Positions 12,529-24,566 of a stretch of DNA of 64,000 bases are shown here, piece after piece. The DNA lies in the NCBI GenBank assembly GCA_947652605.1, contig OX393581.1, positions 29,878,788-29,942,787 of the forward strand, given 5' to 3'. The stretch is from Elmis aenea. Lineage: Eukaryota; Arthropoda; Insecta; Coleoptera; Elmidae. Every line of letters starts with the position of its first letter. The first letter of the stretch is position 1. The notes below the pieces were generated by a model. That model had not been told where the DNA came from, did no database searches, and saw nothing but the letters and a program-made list of their open reading frames with translations. The translations under genes and the position numbers were made by a program.

Positions 12529-13726
12529 ACTGTTAAAAAACAAGCTTTACTTTTTTGTTTAAATAAAATACCTTACATAAAAAATTGGATAATTTACCTT
12601 AAAGACAAACCTTTTCAAGTTTAGAAAAACATTTAATAAATAATTTATTCAAATAAATTTGTTTAGACAGTCTGCAAGCGTCTCTAGAAAAAAAAAAATC
12701 AAAAACGGTTATTATCTAAAAATACTAAAATGCGGGCATGATTTCACTTGTACCTAAGTGACGAAAAATAGTAGATATATGATATATTGTGTATGTTAAA
12801 ATATATACCTAATGTTGATAAAGATTTTTGTAATACAATTCTGAAGTAGTTTTGTTAAGTTCACATAATAATTTACTTTTTTAGAATATTAATTTATTTA
12901 TTATTGTTAATAAGTTGTTTATTAAGAAAATCTTTTGGTTTTAGTTTTTGTAATAAAAATTGTTTATTCATAATTGTATTTTATATAATTTAATGTTTCC
13001 TTAAAAAAATTCAAAGCAAAATTTTCTTAAAATGCGTTATCGCAATTTGGTTAAACTTGTTAAAATATAAATAAAATTAAGTAACTTTTTATTTAAATAC
13101 TAAATAAATCATGCACACTTATACAAAAAAGTAATAACCAGCTTAGTAAGTTGTTCCATATCAATTTTAAAATTGGGAGTAACTTAAAATTTCATTTAAA
13201 TTTTATAATATTGAATTCATCATTTAGATAATAAATTAATTTAAAAATAAACGTATAAATATTTCTTTTTAACAGACCTATAAAAACAGAAATTTTAAAG
13301 TCGATTTTCTCACAACCATATACGGAACACAATAATTATAGGGCGACGATTTGCTTATTATTATCATCGGCAAAAAACGTTTTATATTAAAAAATGTGCG
13401 AGTTCTCAAGATATTTTTAGAACTGTTTACAAAATTAAACATCATTTTCGTTTTTTGTTATTTTTAAACTTTATAAATAAAAAAAGTCGATAACGCTGTT
13501 AGATTAAACGTAAAAAATAAGCCAAACTGTTAATGGATCATTTCGATATCTAAAATAAGAATAGAAATGTGACACACAATAATTCAAAAACCAAAAATAG
13601 AAGTTTTGTTGATTTAAATTTTTTCCTGAAAATTTTGACCACTAGACTAATATTAGAAGATAGTTACGCTCTTGGGGCTTTAAAGTAATGATTGAAAAAT
13701 CTTTTAATGCGTGTTTATTTGGAATA
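12529..13726. other. AT-rich, no gene recognised
   Basis: Runs of A/T-rich sequence with no transposon termini or coding segment that I can support. Confidence 0.5.
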
Positions 13727-13728
13727 TA

Positions 13729-15543
13729 CAGGGTGAGTCACGACGAACGCGTCGAAGTTTTATGGCGAAACGGTTTATATTTTCCAATTTCTGTCGCTGT
13801 TAGATTATGTAAGTCAATAAGGGCTACATTTTAAAAATATTTTCAAACATACAGGGTGCTCCAAAAAAGAGTGACATATCAAAGTTATACTTTTTCTTAT
13901 GGAACACCCTGTATATTTTTACATTTTTGGATTCCTCTTAAAATTTTATTCAAAAAATGTATAGGGTCATTTGGGTCTAAAATCAACCGTTCTCGTGAAA
14001 ATTGCATTTTCATGAAAATACAGTATTTTCAAAAATTTTCAACATTTGAAAACTTTGACAAGTCTGAAGAAATTTGCTTGGAGATAAGATTGACAATAGA
14101 TTATGTAACACTTTGCACCACCTACATTTTTAAAATATTATACAGGGCGTTTTTTACGCTTGGTCAAACTTGTGAAACTTTAAACATCGATAACTCATTT
14201 TTTTTAAATACAACACCCTATATTTTTTTACACCGTCTTATAGAAAATTTAATTCTCTTTCGAAAACATTAAGGCTGTTATTCATCTAAAATTGATATTT
14301 TCCGAGATATCGCGATTTTATTGTTAATTATTAGGGCAAAGTAATATTTTCAAGTAGGCTATGAAGGTAGACAGCGGTAATTTGAAACAATTGAAAGAAA
14401 AAACAAGACACTTATAATTTTATCGTTTGACTACACACTTTTGACATATTTTTATAAGAAAGTTGTAGATTTACCATTTTTAACGTTAAAATATAGGTTT
14501 TCATCAGGGCCACAATATTTTTCATATAATTGAGTTTGATCGTTTGCCAAGTCCTAAAAACCGATTGATAATGTATTAGGTAGGAGAACGGAACGCTGAT
14601 TTAAAAAAAAAGTAATACTGACTTGTCTCATTTTGCATTTAAAAAAAAAAAACATGGTTGGTACTGTTTTCGGTAGAGTGTCGTAGTATCGTACCGTAAA
14701 CAGACAAAAAATGGTTTATAGGATTTAGTAATTATCTTATAACACTGGTCCAACAAATAAATGCATAAATAATTTAAAAAAATCTCTATTCAAACGTAAG
14801 TATGGTAAAACTACAACTTTCCTATAAAAATATGTCAAAAGTGTGTAGTCAAACGATAAAATTATAAGTGTCTTGTTTTTTCTTTCAATTGTTTCAAATT
14901 ACCGCTGTCTACCTTCATAGCCTACTTGAAAATATTACTTTGCCCTAATAATTAACAAAAAAATCGCGATATCTCGGAAAATATCAATTTTAGGTGAAAA
15001 ACAGCCTTAATGTTTTCGAAAGAGAATTAAATTTTCTATAAGACGGTGTAAAAAAATATAGGGTGTTGTATTTAAAAAAAATGAGTTATCGATGTTTAAA
15101 GTTTCACAAGTTTGACCAAGCGTAAAAAACGCCCTGTATAATATTTTTAAAATGTAGGTGGTGCAAAGTGTTACATAATCTATTGTCAATCTTATCTCCA
15201 AGCAAATTTCTTCAGACTTGTCAAAGTTTTCAAATGTTGAAAATTTTTGAAAATACCGTATTTTCATGAAAATGCAATTTTCACGAGAACGGTTGATTTT
15301 AGACCCAAATGACATTTTTTGAATTAAATTTTAAGAGGAATCCAAAAATGTAAAAATATACAGGGTGTTCCATAAGAAAAAGTATAACTTTGATATGTCA
15401 CTCTTTTTTGGAGCACCCTGTATGTTTGAAAATATTTTTAAAATGTAGCCCTTATTGACTTACATAATCTATCAGCGACAGAAATTGGAAAATATAAACC
15501 GTTTTGCCATAAAACTCCGACGCGTCCGTCGTGACTCACCCTG
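13729..15543. mobile_element. Large foldback element, CAGGGTGAGTC ends
   Basis: Begins CAGGGTGAGTCACGACGAAC and ends with its inverse, with TA at 13727-13728 and 15544-15545 as target duplication. The arms are about 750 bp each and nearly identical; the spacer is roughly 14490-14800. Inside each arm are further CAGGGTG...CACCCTG modules (for example 13853 and 13917), so the arm looks like a nest of smaller inverted units. The same ~100-codon frame appears in both arms (in 13856-14272 and 15007-15315) only because the arms are copies; it shows no protein signature. Confidence 0.9.
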
Positions 15544-15545
15544 TA

Positions 15546-16189
15546 GAAGTAGCCCGACGCCAGAAAACCTGCCACGACAACTGTGTAAAGTTTTTAATGT
15601 ACTGTGGCTAATACATAATTCACAATTTGTCTGAATACTTATGAAAATAATCCTTTAAAGGTATACAACAACGATCTTGTCAATTTACATAATCGTATAA
15701 CTAACTGTTTTAAGGAGAAATTTGTGTTAATTAATATTCTCTTTGGTTTTTTTACGAAATTTCATTGATACTTATACTGTTTGTGATATTTATTGTTTTT
15801 TTTTACAATAAATTTAAAAAAACGTTGTAAATGTGTCAGATAGTGGATGGTATTGGATCGGAATATTAGTCTGCTTAATTAAGTCAATATTTTGTGGCGG
15901 CTTTGGTTTGTTCTCAGATAAAGCTAATTTATGTAAATCTGTAATGTATTAGTTTAGTGTAATATTTTTTTAAGCTTATCAAGAAGAATTTAAATTTTAA
16001 ATGTGAGGCTTTTCAAAAGACAACCTTTGCTAGAGGATCGCATATTTCGTTTATGTTTATGTTTTTCAATTAAAAATGTATCGACTATTATACCTAGTTT
16101 GGTATTTGCTCTATAACAAGTATTATTGAAATTGTTATTCATTTGTTACGGACGTTTGAGTACAGTCTTATATTTGTTTGTTAGAAACA
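15546..16189. other. AT-rich, no gene recognised
   Basis: No repeat boundary or coding signal seen between the foldback and the following hAT remnant. Confidence 0.45.
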
Positions 16190-16574
16190 CCCACTCTACC
16201 TTTTTATTTCGTTCCGGTTTACGGTTACGTTCCGTGAAATTTTTTTTCGTTCGGGTTCCGTTTTCCGTTTGGCTGAAAATTACGGTTCAGTTTCGGTTCC
16301 GGCTCGAATAACGAAGTTAAAATTAAGGCTGAATATTAATTCTATTTCTTTTTATTCATCGTTTTCAATTTTAGAATTGGAAAAAATATCAGTAGATACT
16401 CGATAAGATTAAATAAGTTTGTTGGCAAAAACCAAAACAAAAGATAACACAAATTATTTCAAAACATATTTTATTTATATGATTACTTTAAGTAAGCAAT
16501 TGTCATTAAATTTTAAACTGAAACATGGGAATTAAAAAAAAAAAGAATAATAAAAATTCACCCAATTTGTATAA

Positions 16575-16814
16575 AATAACATCCTTCGTTTCTCGATTCT
16601 CAATTCAAATGCAACGTCGGAAAGAATTTTTAGCTTGATGACAGTTGCTTGGCGAAAAGAACGAAATAAATTGTTGCTAAAAAACTTAAAGGCTAAGTTA
16701 ATGGTGAAAGAAAATAGTAAAATGTCCTGCGAGGAGTTTCAAAACATTTTAAAAACCAAAAATGTGCACGCAAAAAATTTATTAAAAAATGCAGCAAGGA
16801 ACGAAAAATATTAA
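16575..16814 (+). pseudogene. hAT transposase C-terminal dimerisation domain
   Basis: An open stretch of 79 codons to a TAA reads ...SILNSNATSERIFSLM, then AWRKERNKLLLKNLKAKLMV, then NSKMSCEEFQNIL. This is the hAT family dimerisation region: S/N-A-x-S-E-R-x-F-S, followed by R-N-x-L and a terminal C-x-E-F box. It is uninterrupted and ends at a plausible native stop, so this 3' end is less decayed than the rest. There is no catalytic DDE region upstream in the window, so no active enzyme can be made. Confidence 0.8.
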
Positions 16815-16824
16815 GTATTGCACA

Positions 16825-17120
16825 GGGTGGTCCAAATTCGATGGGATTACAGGGTTATCTCGCTTAATATTCAAGACAGAAACGGTTAAATTACCAAAAA
16901 TCTGCAGTTTTTTAGGGCAAATCCAAAGCAGTTTTCTAAACTATTCTATCATTATCATTTTTAAGTTATTAGCGAAAAACTGTTTTTTGTTATATTTATA
17001 AAGTGCTATATTTCCGTTATTTTTGTAAATATCTAAAAAAGTTATGGATATTCTTTTTAGACATGTTTATGTAAAATTTATTGGTACAAAAAAAATTCAG
17101 GCAGTGTCCTATAGTTAAGG
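16825..17120. repeat. Single arm of a CAGGGTGGTCC foldback
   Basis: Starts CAGGGTGGTCCAAATTCG and continues with a ...TTACAGGGTTATCTCG... segment like the arm of the foldback at 46839-48054. No inverse copy is present nearby, so this is a solo arm or truncated element. It sits directly after the stop codon of the hAT fragment. Confidence 0.5.
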
Positions 17121-17293
17121 TTGCAAAATTACATTTCTCAAATATTCCTTTTTTTAGTTTTAAAAACTGATCTTTTCGTGTAGAATGCTGATGCGAAAAA
17201 AAATATTAGCCTTTCTGTAACAGAAATTAACCGTTATTATGGTTTTTCGTTCTAACCGAAATTAACCGTTAATAAAATTTCGTTCGTGCCCTG

Positions 17294-18250
17294 CTCGCGC
17301 TTCTAGATAGGCCCTGCTTTTTGGATACATGACTTGAAATTTCAGAAAAGATCTATTTTGTGGTATACCAGATAGAAAATGATACATATAGATAAATTTA
17401 TTCAAATGTTATGTACAAATAAATATATGTAGAAGTTGGAACGAACAGTACGTATTTTATTTACTATGTGATCTATTAACAAAGATCTATCCAACTGCCT
17501 TATGGTTGTCAGTTCTTCCAATGAATGTTATTCGGTATGTATACTCACAATTACAATAAATTTCGTTGATATTGGCAGTTATTCCAAAAACGTACCTATA
17601 CGAAAAAAAAGGCGTTTTTAATTTACGGATAAAGTTTGCAAAATCTGTTAATAACCAAAAGTAATAACTCAAGTTTAAAAAATATTTAAAAGCAGTGTTT
17701 TAATATAATAATATCGTGCTCTTTTTTTTATTGATTATATTGATAGTAACATTAAATTATAAATCCAGAATTGAATAGGTAAAATGTTCATTGAAAATTT
17801 GCTTTGTTTACTTCAGCTTTAAAAATCGACGATGTTGTGTAGCGAAGTCGGTATTTATTAGTTCAAAAATATTTTTGGCCTAATTTGATTTTGCCAAGTG
17901 GAAGCCAAACCCGTGTTGGCATGTTTATTAAGTAATTGCGCTTGTGTTTTTGATACAAGCTTTTATTTTGCATTTCAATTAAAATAAATTTTTATTTTTT
18001 CATATCGTTTTTGTTTAATAGGTAATTATAATAAAAATGCATTGCGAACAAGTTAAACAGTACAGTTGATTGGTTAATTATGGTGCATATTTCCTTCGGT
18101 TAATTCGCAATGAAGTTTAGTATTCAAATATAATATATTTTTTTGTATAAAACATTTTTCGTTTATTATTATACAATTTTTTTATATTTGGTTAAGTATA
18201 GTGATGTGTACAGAGTTTATTAATATAAAAACATAAGGATCTCAGAAATT
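17294..18250. other. AT-rich, no gene recognised
   Basis: No coding segment or element boundary identified between the hAT end and the dispersed repeat that starts near 18251. Confidence 0.45.
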
Positions 18251-18670
18251 ATTACACCGGGTGTAAGTGAGTTCTGGTACAACCCCTTTTTTCTTTATAC
18301 TCTTCATTTTAGATAAATGAAAATTTAGACATATGATATGTGTAAAAAACGGGATTATTTCTACACATGTACCTTATTGTGTCATTCCTGTTTCGCTGGA
18401 TATGGCCTTAACTTTGTTATTTCAAATGGAACATCCTGTATATTTTTACAGTTTTGGAAAGAGGAAGCAATTTTTGATACAACTGCACCAATTTGGTTAA
18501 TTTTTATAACCTCAAATAATTTTTGAACGGAAATTTATTTTTTTGTTAAGTGTGCCATGACCGCATAAAGTGAATTTTATTGTCAACAAGTGTCCAAAAA
18601 ACGTTTTTGTAAATTTTAATTGCCATTTAGGTTTCTTTAATCGGCTTTAAAGGTTGCAGAATCGGTCTCG
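18251..18670 (+). repeat. Dispersed repeat R1, copy 1
   Basis: Shares an ordered series of segments with three other places in the window: GAGTTCTGG, a run around TTAGACATATGATATG, GGAAAGAGGAAGCAATTTT, and CAACAAGTGTCC-AAAAACGTTTTTG followed by ATTTGGGTTACTTTAATAGA-like sequence. Other copies: 23601-24010 (minus), 41041-41345 (rearranged) and 43770-44065 (minus). It contains an internal CATCCTGTATATTTTTACA piece resembling the foldback termini. Non-coding and strongly diverged. Confidence 0.65.
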
Positions 18671-20537
18671 TTCTGTGTACGGTTTTTAATTCTTCGTTAA
18701 TATCGAGTATATTTAGTTCCCGTTGCAAGAGACATAGTCAAGGTACTTCGATTATTGCTTTTTTTGTTAATTAACATAGTCAGTCATTTATAACAATCGG
18801 ATAATTGTGGTGCCCTGAAGATATCTTTTGTTACGAGACTGAAACATCGATTTAAGAAACCTCCAAGCCCAATATCGGCATCACAAATATTTAATAAATC
18901 AGTCATCTTGATTGTGGAATTTGATCTAAACACAAAAATTATTAACGAGACATGTTTTATTTTGCAAACCTTAATTGGAGAGTGAGACAAATTATATACC
19001 ACCATCACGAGCAGAGAAGATTTAGTGTTAAAAATTTTGTTGCAGTGTACTTTATAAACAGTTTTAAATGAATGTGCGTAATAATTCATAATACAAATTT
19101 GGTGTTTCTGTGACAATTTCAACCCATATGAAGTGACGGTTACAATAACAGAATTAGATTGTGACGTTCACGAAAAGCAATTTTAAACATTAAGACTGTT
19201 TCAGTGTGGATACAATTAGCGCAAATATTTAATTAATCTCTGTTTTATTTTGCTCCGGTTGGTAGATATTAGCGTCTAAAATAAATATGACTAAACTAAA
19301 CATTATAATTTCGGGTACTCGCAGAAGTCGTAGAACTCCTAAAGACATTCTTTCTAAGGATTAGTGGTCGTCTATTAAATACGCACTAAGTGTAAACTGA
19401 AAATTATTTTATACGTTTTAAAGATTTTTTTTTTGAATGCGATGAAAATTTAGAAAATACTAAATTATAAAAATGGTTTAAAAAAGTACCACTTCTCTTA
19501 GAAAACTGCTAAATTACCATTTGTATAAGACTAATTGGAGTATTTGCTTTGAAATTATACAAAATTAATTGAATCAATTTGGTTTACTAAAAGTAATCCA
19601 ATTCAAAAGAGTTACAAAATTGTATCTAGCCCACGTTATAACTCAATCTTTCATCCACCGCATTAGTTGATTTCAACACCGACGTTAATTTCGAATTTTT
19701 GTCTAAAAATATATTTGCAAAAATACAAAAATATTGTTTATGTGAATTTAAAAGCTTCGAAAAGTTTGTGTTTGATTCTAATGTATCGTTTTAATTTTAA
19801 TCATGTGTTTTTGAGATTTGAAATTTCTGTGCTAGTTGTACGATCTATGGCTTTAAACTCAGTTAACACGAAAATAGGGTCCAGTTTAAATCAGTGTACA
19901 CTAGCGTTATACAAATTTTGTTTAGATTTAATCCAGTTCACACAAATATTTTTTGTGACTGGGGTTTGGATTGGGTTTTTAATAAAATGGAGCCTGAAAC
20001 CTCCGAGAATAATGTTCTGGTCCCGGTATGGGTAAAGTACCTACATTAAATAAAGGATTACATCGTAGCCACTTTTCGGTTTGCGTTTAGTAAGTGCTTC
20101 GGTTCTTGGTTTTGTGACATTGTGAATAACAGCGTTTTTCTAAAATTAAATGGATTCGACCTTAATTCTTTTAAATTTCTTTAGGCAGACTGTAAATATT
20201 TTTTCAGTAACTGCTAACATTGTAGTGTATCATAATTTTTAAAAGGAACATAACGGTGTTTGATATAGGTATTTGCCGTATACTGAAAATGTACAATAGA
20301 TAGTTATCTTCTGGAGATCCATACTGGTTGATTTGTTAGGTTAGATTTCAGCGCGATGGGTTGAATACACGCCACGAATGCTGAAATTTTCAGGTAATCA
20401 TCCAAAAAATAGAGAAAATTAAAATAGTAGATATTAAGTCCATTTTCAAAATTTCTTTTAAAATTTCAATTTAAATAAACATTGTTGAATGTATTATTAT
20501 TAGTGTGTATTTTATTATACGACGTATAAAATGCATA
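18671..20537. other. AT-rich, no gene recognised
   Basis: Two ORFs exceed 100 codons (18784-19122 minus, 19667-20035 plus), but their products are low-complexity or show no recognisable domain, and neither sits at convincing splice sites. I treat both as chance. Confidence 0.4.
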
Positions 20538-20539
20538 TA

Positions 20540-22045
20540 CAGGGTGTCCCAGATTACATTTCCAGCATGGGGATCTCGCTTATTAAAAGAGATACAGGTT
20601 TGTTTAAATTAGATGAATTATTCCTTAGTATGAGAGGAGCCACAATCAATTTTTAAAAGTACAAAATTCCTCGTGCTTCTGATGTTATAGCAAAAAATAT
20701 GAAAATGTCCAATTTCTTTTTTCTCTCATAACTTTTTTGTCTTAATCATTAGAACAATAATACTTGTACTTTCTGAAGGTACTTTTTTATGGAGAATGTA
20801 ACTGTTATTTTAGATTATTTTTAACAGTTACCATTTTTGAGATATTACCCCTAATTTCATTTTTTCTTATGGGCTGCGAAGTTGGCTATGGAATAATTGA
20901 ATGTGTTTTTTTTTCTCTTTAAAATGAGATATTACTTGCTACATTTATTTTTATAAATAAGTCACAAAATCATGAAAAATCGTATTTTATCCATCACTTA
21001 TCAAGCTATCTATGAAAATAAAAACAAAAAACAACCAATTAAATGTCAAATGACAGCTACTATTTGTCTGCGGTATCATTTATTAGAATTTCACGTTATT
21101 GTTGTGTAATTCGATAGTCTTTGTAGTAATTGTTATAATGATAGCTACATTTAAAATAGTGAAAAATTTGACATGTTTAGATGCTACATTCTTTGCCATA
21201 AAAACTGTGTAGAAGCTAAGCGAATACTTAGAGCTATATCCCGAGAAAAGGCAACGAAGGATGCGTAATTACAAAAATTTGGAAATAAATTTAAAAGATT
21301 ATGGTTTTTTCGACAAACCAACCAAAAATCCAAAACAAATTAAGAATTAATTAGAATTATTTATTTTACAGTTTCTATTGCAAATAATGTAGCATTTTAA
21401 CATATAAATTTTTAATTAGTTGTAAATGTGTCCATAATTATATGATAACAAATTTACTACAAAGACTATCGAATTACACAACAATACTAAACAATTCTAA
21501 TAAACGATCCCGCAGACAAATGGTAACTGTCATTTGACATTTAATTAGTTGTTTTTTGTTTTTATTTTCATAGATAGCTTGATAAGTGATGGGTAAAATA
21601 CGATTTTTCTTGATTTTGTGGCTTATTTATAAAAATAAATGTAGCAAGTAATATCTCATTTTAAAGAGAAAAAAAAAAGCACATTCAACTATTCCATAGC
21701 CAACTTCGCGGCCCATAAGAAAAAGTGAAGTTAGGGGTAATATCTCAAAAATGGTAACTGTTAAAAATAATCTAAAATAATAGTTACATTCTCCATTAAA
21801 AAGTACCTTAAGAATGTACAAATAAAATTGTTCTAATGATTAAGACAAAAAAGTTATGAGAGAAAAAAGAAATTGGACATTTTCATATTTTTTGCTGTAA
21901 CATCTGAAGCACGAGGAATTTTGTACTTTTAAAAATTGATTGTGGCTCCTCTCATACCAATGAATAATTCATGTAATTTAAACAAACCTGTATCTCTTAT
22001 AATAAGCGAGATCCCCATGCTGGAAATGTAATCTGGGACACCCTG
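20540..22045. mobile_element. Foldback transposon retaining transposase HTH in its spacer
   Basis: Begins CAGGGTGTCCCAGATTAC and ends with its inverse, flanked by TA at 20538-20539 and 22046-22047. The arms are about 590 bp (20540 to about 21135, and about 21455 to 22045). The spacer between them is not random: it holds a frameshifted N-terminal transposase segment (21173-21350). TA duplication and CAGGGTG termini together with that domain place it in the Tc1/mariner (IS630) group by inference. The most informative of the foldbacks, because it links the palindromic family to a protein. Confidence 0.85.
21173..21350 (+). pseudogene. DUF4817-type helix-turn-helix of a Tc1/mariner-like transposase
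   Basis: Frame 1 from the ATG at 21173 reads MFRCYILCHKNCVEAKRIL. A frameshift near 21228 moves to LELYPEKRQRRMRNYKNLEI and on through NLKDYGFFDKPTKNPKQIKN to a TAA. The pattern N-x2-EA-x-R/L, then L-Y-P-x-R-R-x-P/R, then F/L-x-x-L-x-x-L-x-x-(Y/T)-G-S/F-F is that of the DUF4817 HTH domain at the start of many arthropod DDE_3 transposases. The catalytic domain has been replaced by the inverted arms. One frameshift; non-functional. Confidence 0.65.
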
Positions 22046-22047
22046 TA

Positions 22048-23600
22048 TAGTATGTTTCAACAATAGAAAAAAAAAATTGTTTAGTATTTGACGGCAAAAA
22101 AATTGTCATTTAATGGTACTAATTTTAATTTTTATGAAAATTTATTTTAAATATAAAAAGTTAAATATCAATCAAGCGCCTTGGCACTAAATGAAAAAAA
22201 AATTAAAAAGTGTTAATCGATTTGGCCTGTGAGCCAACTTACCAATTAATAAACCATTAAAATTTATTTGCTAAAAATTAATAGTTCGAAATTCTTTTGC
22301 AGTCTTTTTTAAATCGATGTGTGTTACTTTGGTCTCAGCTAATGTAGTATGCTGTTGTAAGTTATTGATCAAAATAACTAAGGCCTTTTCAAAATACCTC
22401 GAAATATTTTGTATAATAACTGTAGGCAATTGTTATTGTAATTGTTATTAGTAAAAACTATCATACACACTTTTATTTTGTAGTAATCGTTCCGGCGGCG
22501 TTATCCCTTCAATCTATGCCAAAGGTCGTGGGGAATTTGTCTTGTGCTCTACTATAAACCTGAAGTCCATCAACTTAGATTGTCCTACTTTCAGTTTCTA
22601 ATCCACGTAAAGCTTGATATTAGTTTGGATTTGGCTTGCGGTGTATTTCTCCATTCTCTTTAACGTAACCAGAAAAACAACAAAAAGCGTTTAGTGCGGT
22701 AACCAGCATTTTTGTTTTATAAGAACACGTTGAATAAACATTGTTTATATTTTCACTTTTAATTTGCTCAAAACGGAAGTAATTTTTTAAAATTTATGTT
22801 TTGGTAAACTTACTAAAACTGTTTGAAGTTGCTATGTAATAAGAAATAATACATTAATCTAAGCAATTAAGATCTTAGCTGAAATTTTTAACAAATTGTA
22901 CAATATTTTATTTTCCCATGGTTGGTAGGGCATAATTGATGATGTAGATTAAAATAGGTTGTGTTGTAGTGTTTTTTTTTCATTGTAAATTTAAAATCGA
23001 CAATCCTGCCCTTAAGTTTTGTATGACCAAATTTCACTTAATTTGCTTAAAAGTTCCTAATTGTTTTCACCGATATTGACATAATTCACCTAATTTTTTT
23101 AGTTTTTTATTTGAATTGGAAAACAGTTGATACTGAAACAATGGAACAACTAAAACTTGTGTTTGCAAGAAATATGTAATTCCAGTCAAACATATTTTAA
23201 AATAAACAGGTTACTGACAATTAAAGGTTTTAAAAGATAGCCCTTAAAGGAATTAATATAGTTCCTTTAAGGGGAAAAAAATAACGATCAATATTTTACC
23301 TTAACTAATACTTTACCACTAAAGAACATCAAATAATTCCATTTTAAGGAAAATATTAACTTTCTTCGATATCATGGTTCATTATTCTTATTAGACATCG
23401 GGGTTTACCGTCTAGAGACCCAATTAGGCCTTTATTTTTGTTTTTGTTTCCAAATAAAGGCCCGAAAACAAAATTGTAAAATTTGGTTGACGTTCGTGAC
23501 CCCCAGGTGAGCTTTTGTTTGGAAAATTAAGTTTTTGATAGTGTTGAATTTGTCAGAAAATACTCAATTTAAATAACCAATTGAGTCACTATCGTTCCTT
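22048..23600. other. AT-rich; one short possible LINE fragment
   Basis: At about 22484-22600 (+) a short GC-richer stretch reads RSGGVIPSIYAKGRG and on to a stop. This is faintly like the GGGV box of LINE endonucleases but too short to call. A small inverted pair (AGGCCTTTATTT / AAATAAAGGCC) lies at about 23426-23463. Otherwise nothing recognised. Confidence 0.35.
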
Positions 23601-24010
23601 TCAAAAAAATGACTTTTAGTCAAAAAAACAATTTCGCAACTCTTAAAGTCTATTAAAGTAACCCAAATGTCAATTAAAATGAACAAAAACGTTTTTCGGA
23701 CACTTGTTGACATAACACAATTCGATTTATGCAGATCACAGCGTAAATTAAAAAATCAAATTTTGTCCAAAAATTATTTGAGTTTATAAAAAAACAAATT
23801 AAACTGGTGCTGTTGTATTCAAAATCGTTTCTTTTTTCTATAAATGGAAAAATGTATAGGGTTTTCGATTTAGGGTCATTTACGGCGAAGCCGTAAGTGA
23901 CACCATAGAATATGTATGGTCAAAAAATCAGGTTTTTTGCACATATTATACGTCTAAGATATTATAAAATCAAAACTAAATAAAGAGGAGTGAGCCTCTT
24001 TTAGCTACAC
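23601..24010 (-). repeat. Dispersed repeat R1, copy 2
   Basis: Minus-strand copy of the repeat at 18251-18670, matching over the CAACAAGTGTCC-AAAAACG segment, the CTCAAATAATTTTTG segment and the stretch around CTTCGCCGTAAATGACC. It ends just before the hAT MITE at 24026. Confidence 0.65.
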
Positions 24011-24025
24011 CCGGTAACCCGGTAT

Positions 24026-24558
24026 TAGGGTTTCTCATATTTGACCATTTTGCTTGTCCCGGGATTCCGGAAAGAAATCTGCCTTTGTCCCGGGATTTCC
24101 CGGGATCCCGGGATGTAATAAATTATGTCAATATTTTTAAATAAATAACCTCTCAGTCTCTATTGATGTAGGTGAAATTGTCTTGAGAGCATCTAGCAGC
24201 AAAGAAACATCGTTATTATCAATAAAATTTCATTTATAAGCTATTTTGCTTTGAATTATTAGGGTACACAAATATAAAACTGTAATTATTTTGAAGATAT
24301 TAACTATGTAATGGAGACCGGGCTTCTTTACGCCATACTAAAAGAGAAAAATTATTTCCATAATTTACTGTTAGTAAAGACATGTTAAGCATAACATTCT
24401 GATAAGTTATGATAGTATTACAAAGATGTTAGCACAAAATAAACGAAAACAACACTTTTTTAAAATCCCGGGAATTCCCGGGACAAAAAGCATTTCCCGG
24501 GAAATATAAAATAGCTTAAAATGGACCGGGATCCCGAAATCCCGGGAAAGAAACCCTA
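24026..24558. mobile_element. hAT MITE rich in CCCGGGAT palindromes
   Basis: Ends are TAGGGTTTCT and AAAGAAACCCTA, with 8-bp target duplication cccggtat on both sides (24018-24025 and 24559-24566). Subterminal regions carry repeated TCCCGGGA/ATCCCGGGA palindromes in both orientations. The left terminus is more diverged than the right. Length 533 bp, no coding capacity. Confidence 0.88.
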
Positions 24559-24566
24559 CCCGGTAT

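Larger units (their letters stand above)
16190..17293. mobile_element. hAT transposon 3' portion
   Basis: The right terminus is clear: TTTCGTTCGTGCCCTG ends at 17293 and is preceded by several copies of a CCGAAATTAACCGTTA motif. The left part at 16200-16320 contains related inverted motifs (GTTCCGGTTTACGG and similar), but a matching CAGGGCACGAACG start was not found, so the left boundary is approximate. Interior holds the C-terminal transposase segment at 16575-16814 and a separate inserted repeat at about 16825-17120. Confidence 0.55.

Noticed and set aside
13856..14272. 138-codon plus-strand ORF and its ~100-codon mirror at 15007-15315 on the minus strand
   Set aside because: They translate the same foldback arm twice. 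The duplicated frame reflects the palindrome; there is no domain and the frame includes decayed inner termini.
18784..19122. 112-codon minus-strand ORF
   Set aside because: No domain, no splice context; the GFLNRCFSLVTKDIF part is suggestive of nothing I can name.
19667..20035. 122-codon plus-strand ORF
   Set aside because: AT-driven composition without recognisable motif; likely chance.
22484..22600. Short frame with RSGGVIPSIYAKGRG, faintly like a LINE endonuclease GGGV box
   Set aside because: Too short and lacking the other endonuclease motifs to support a call.
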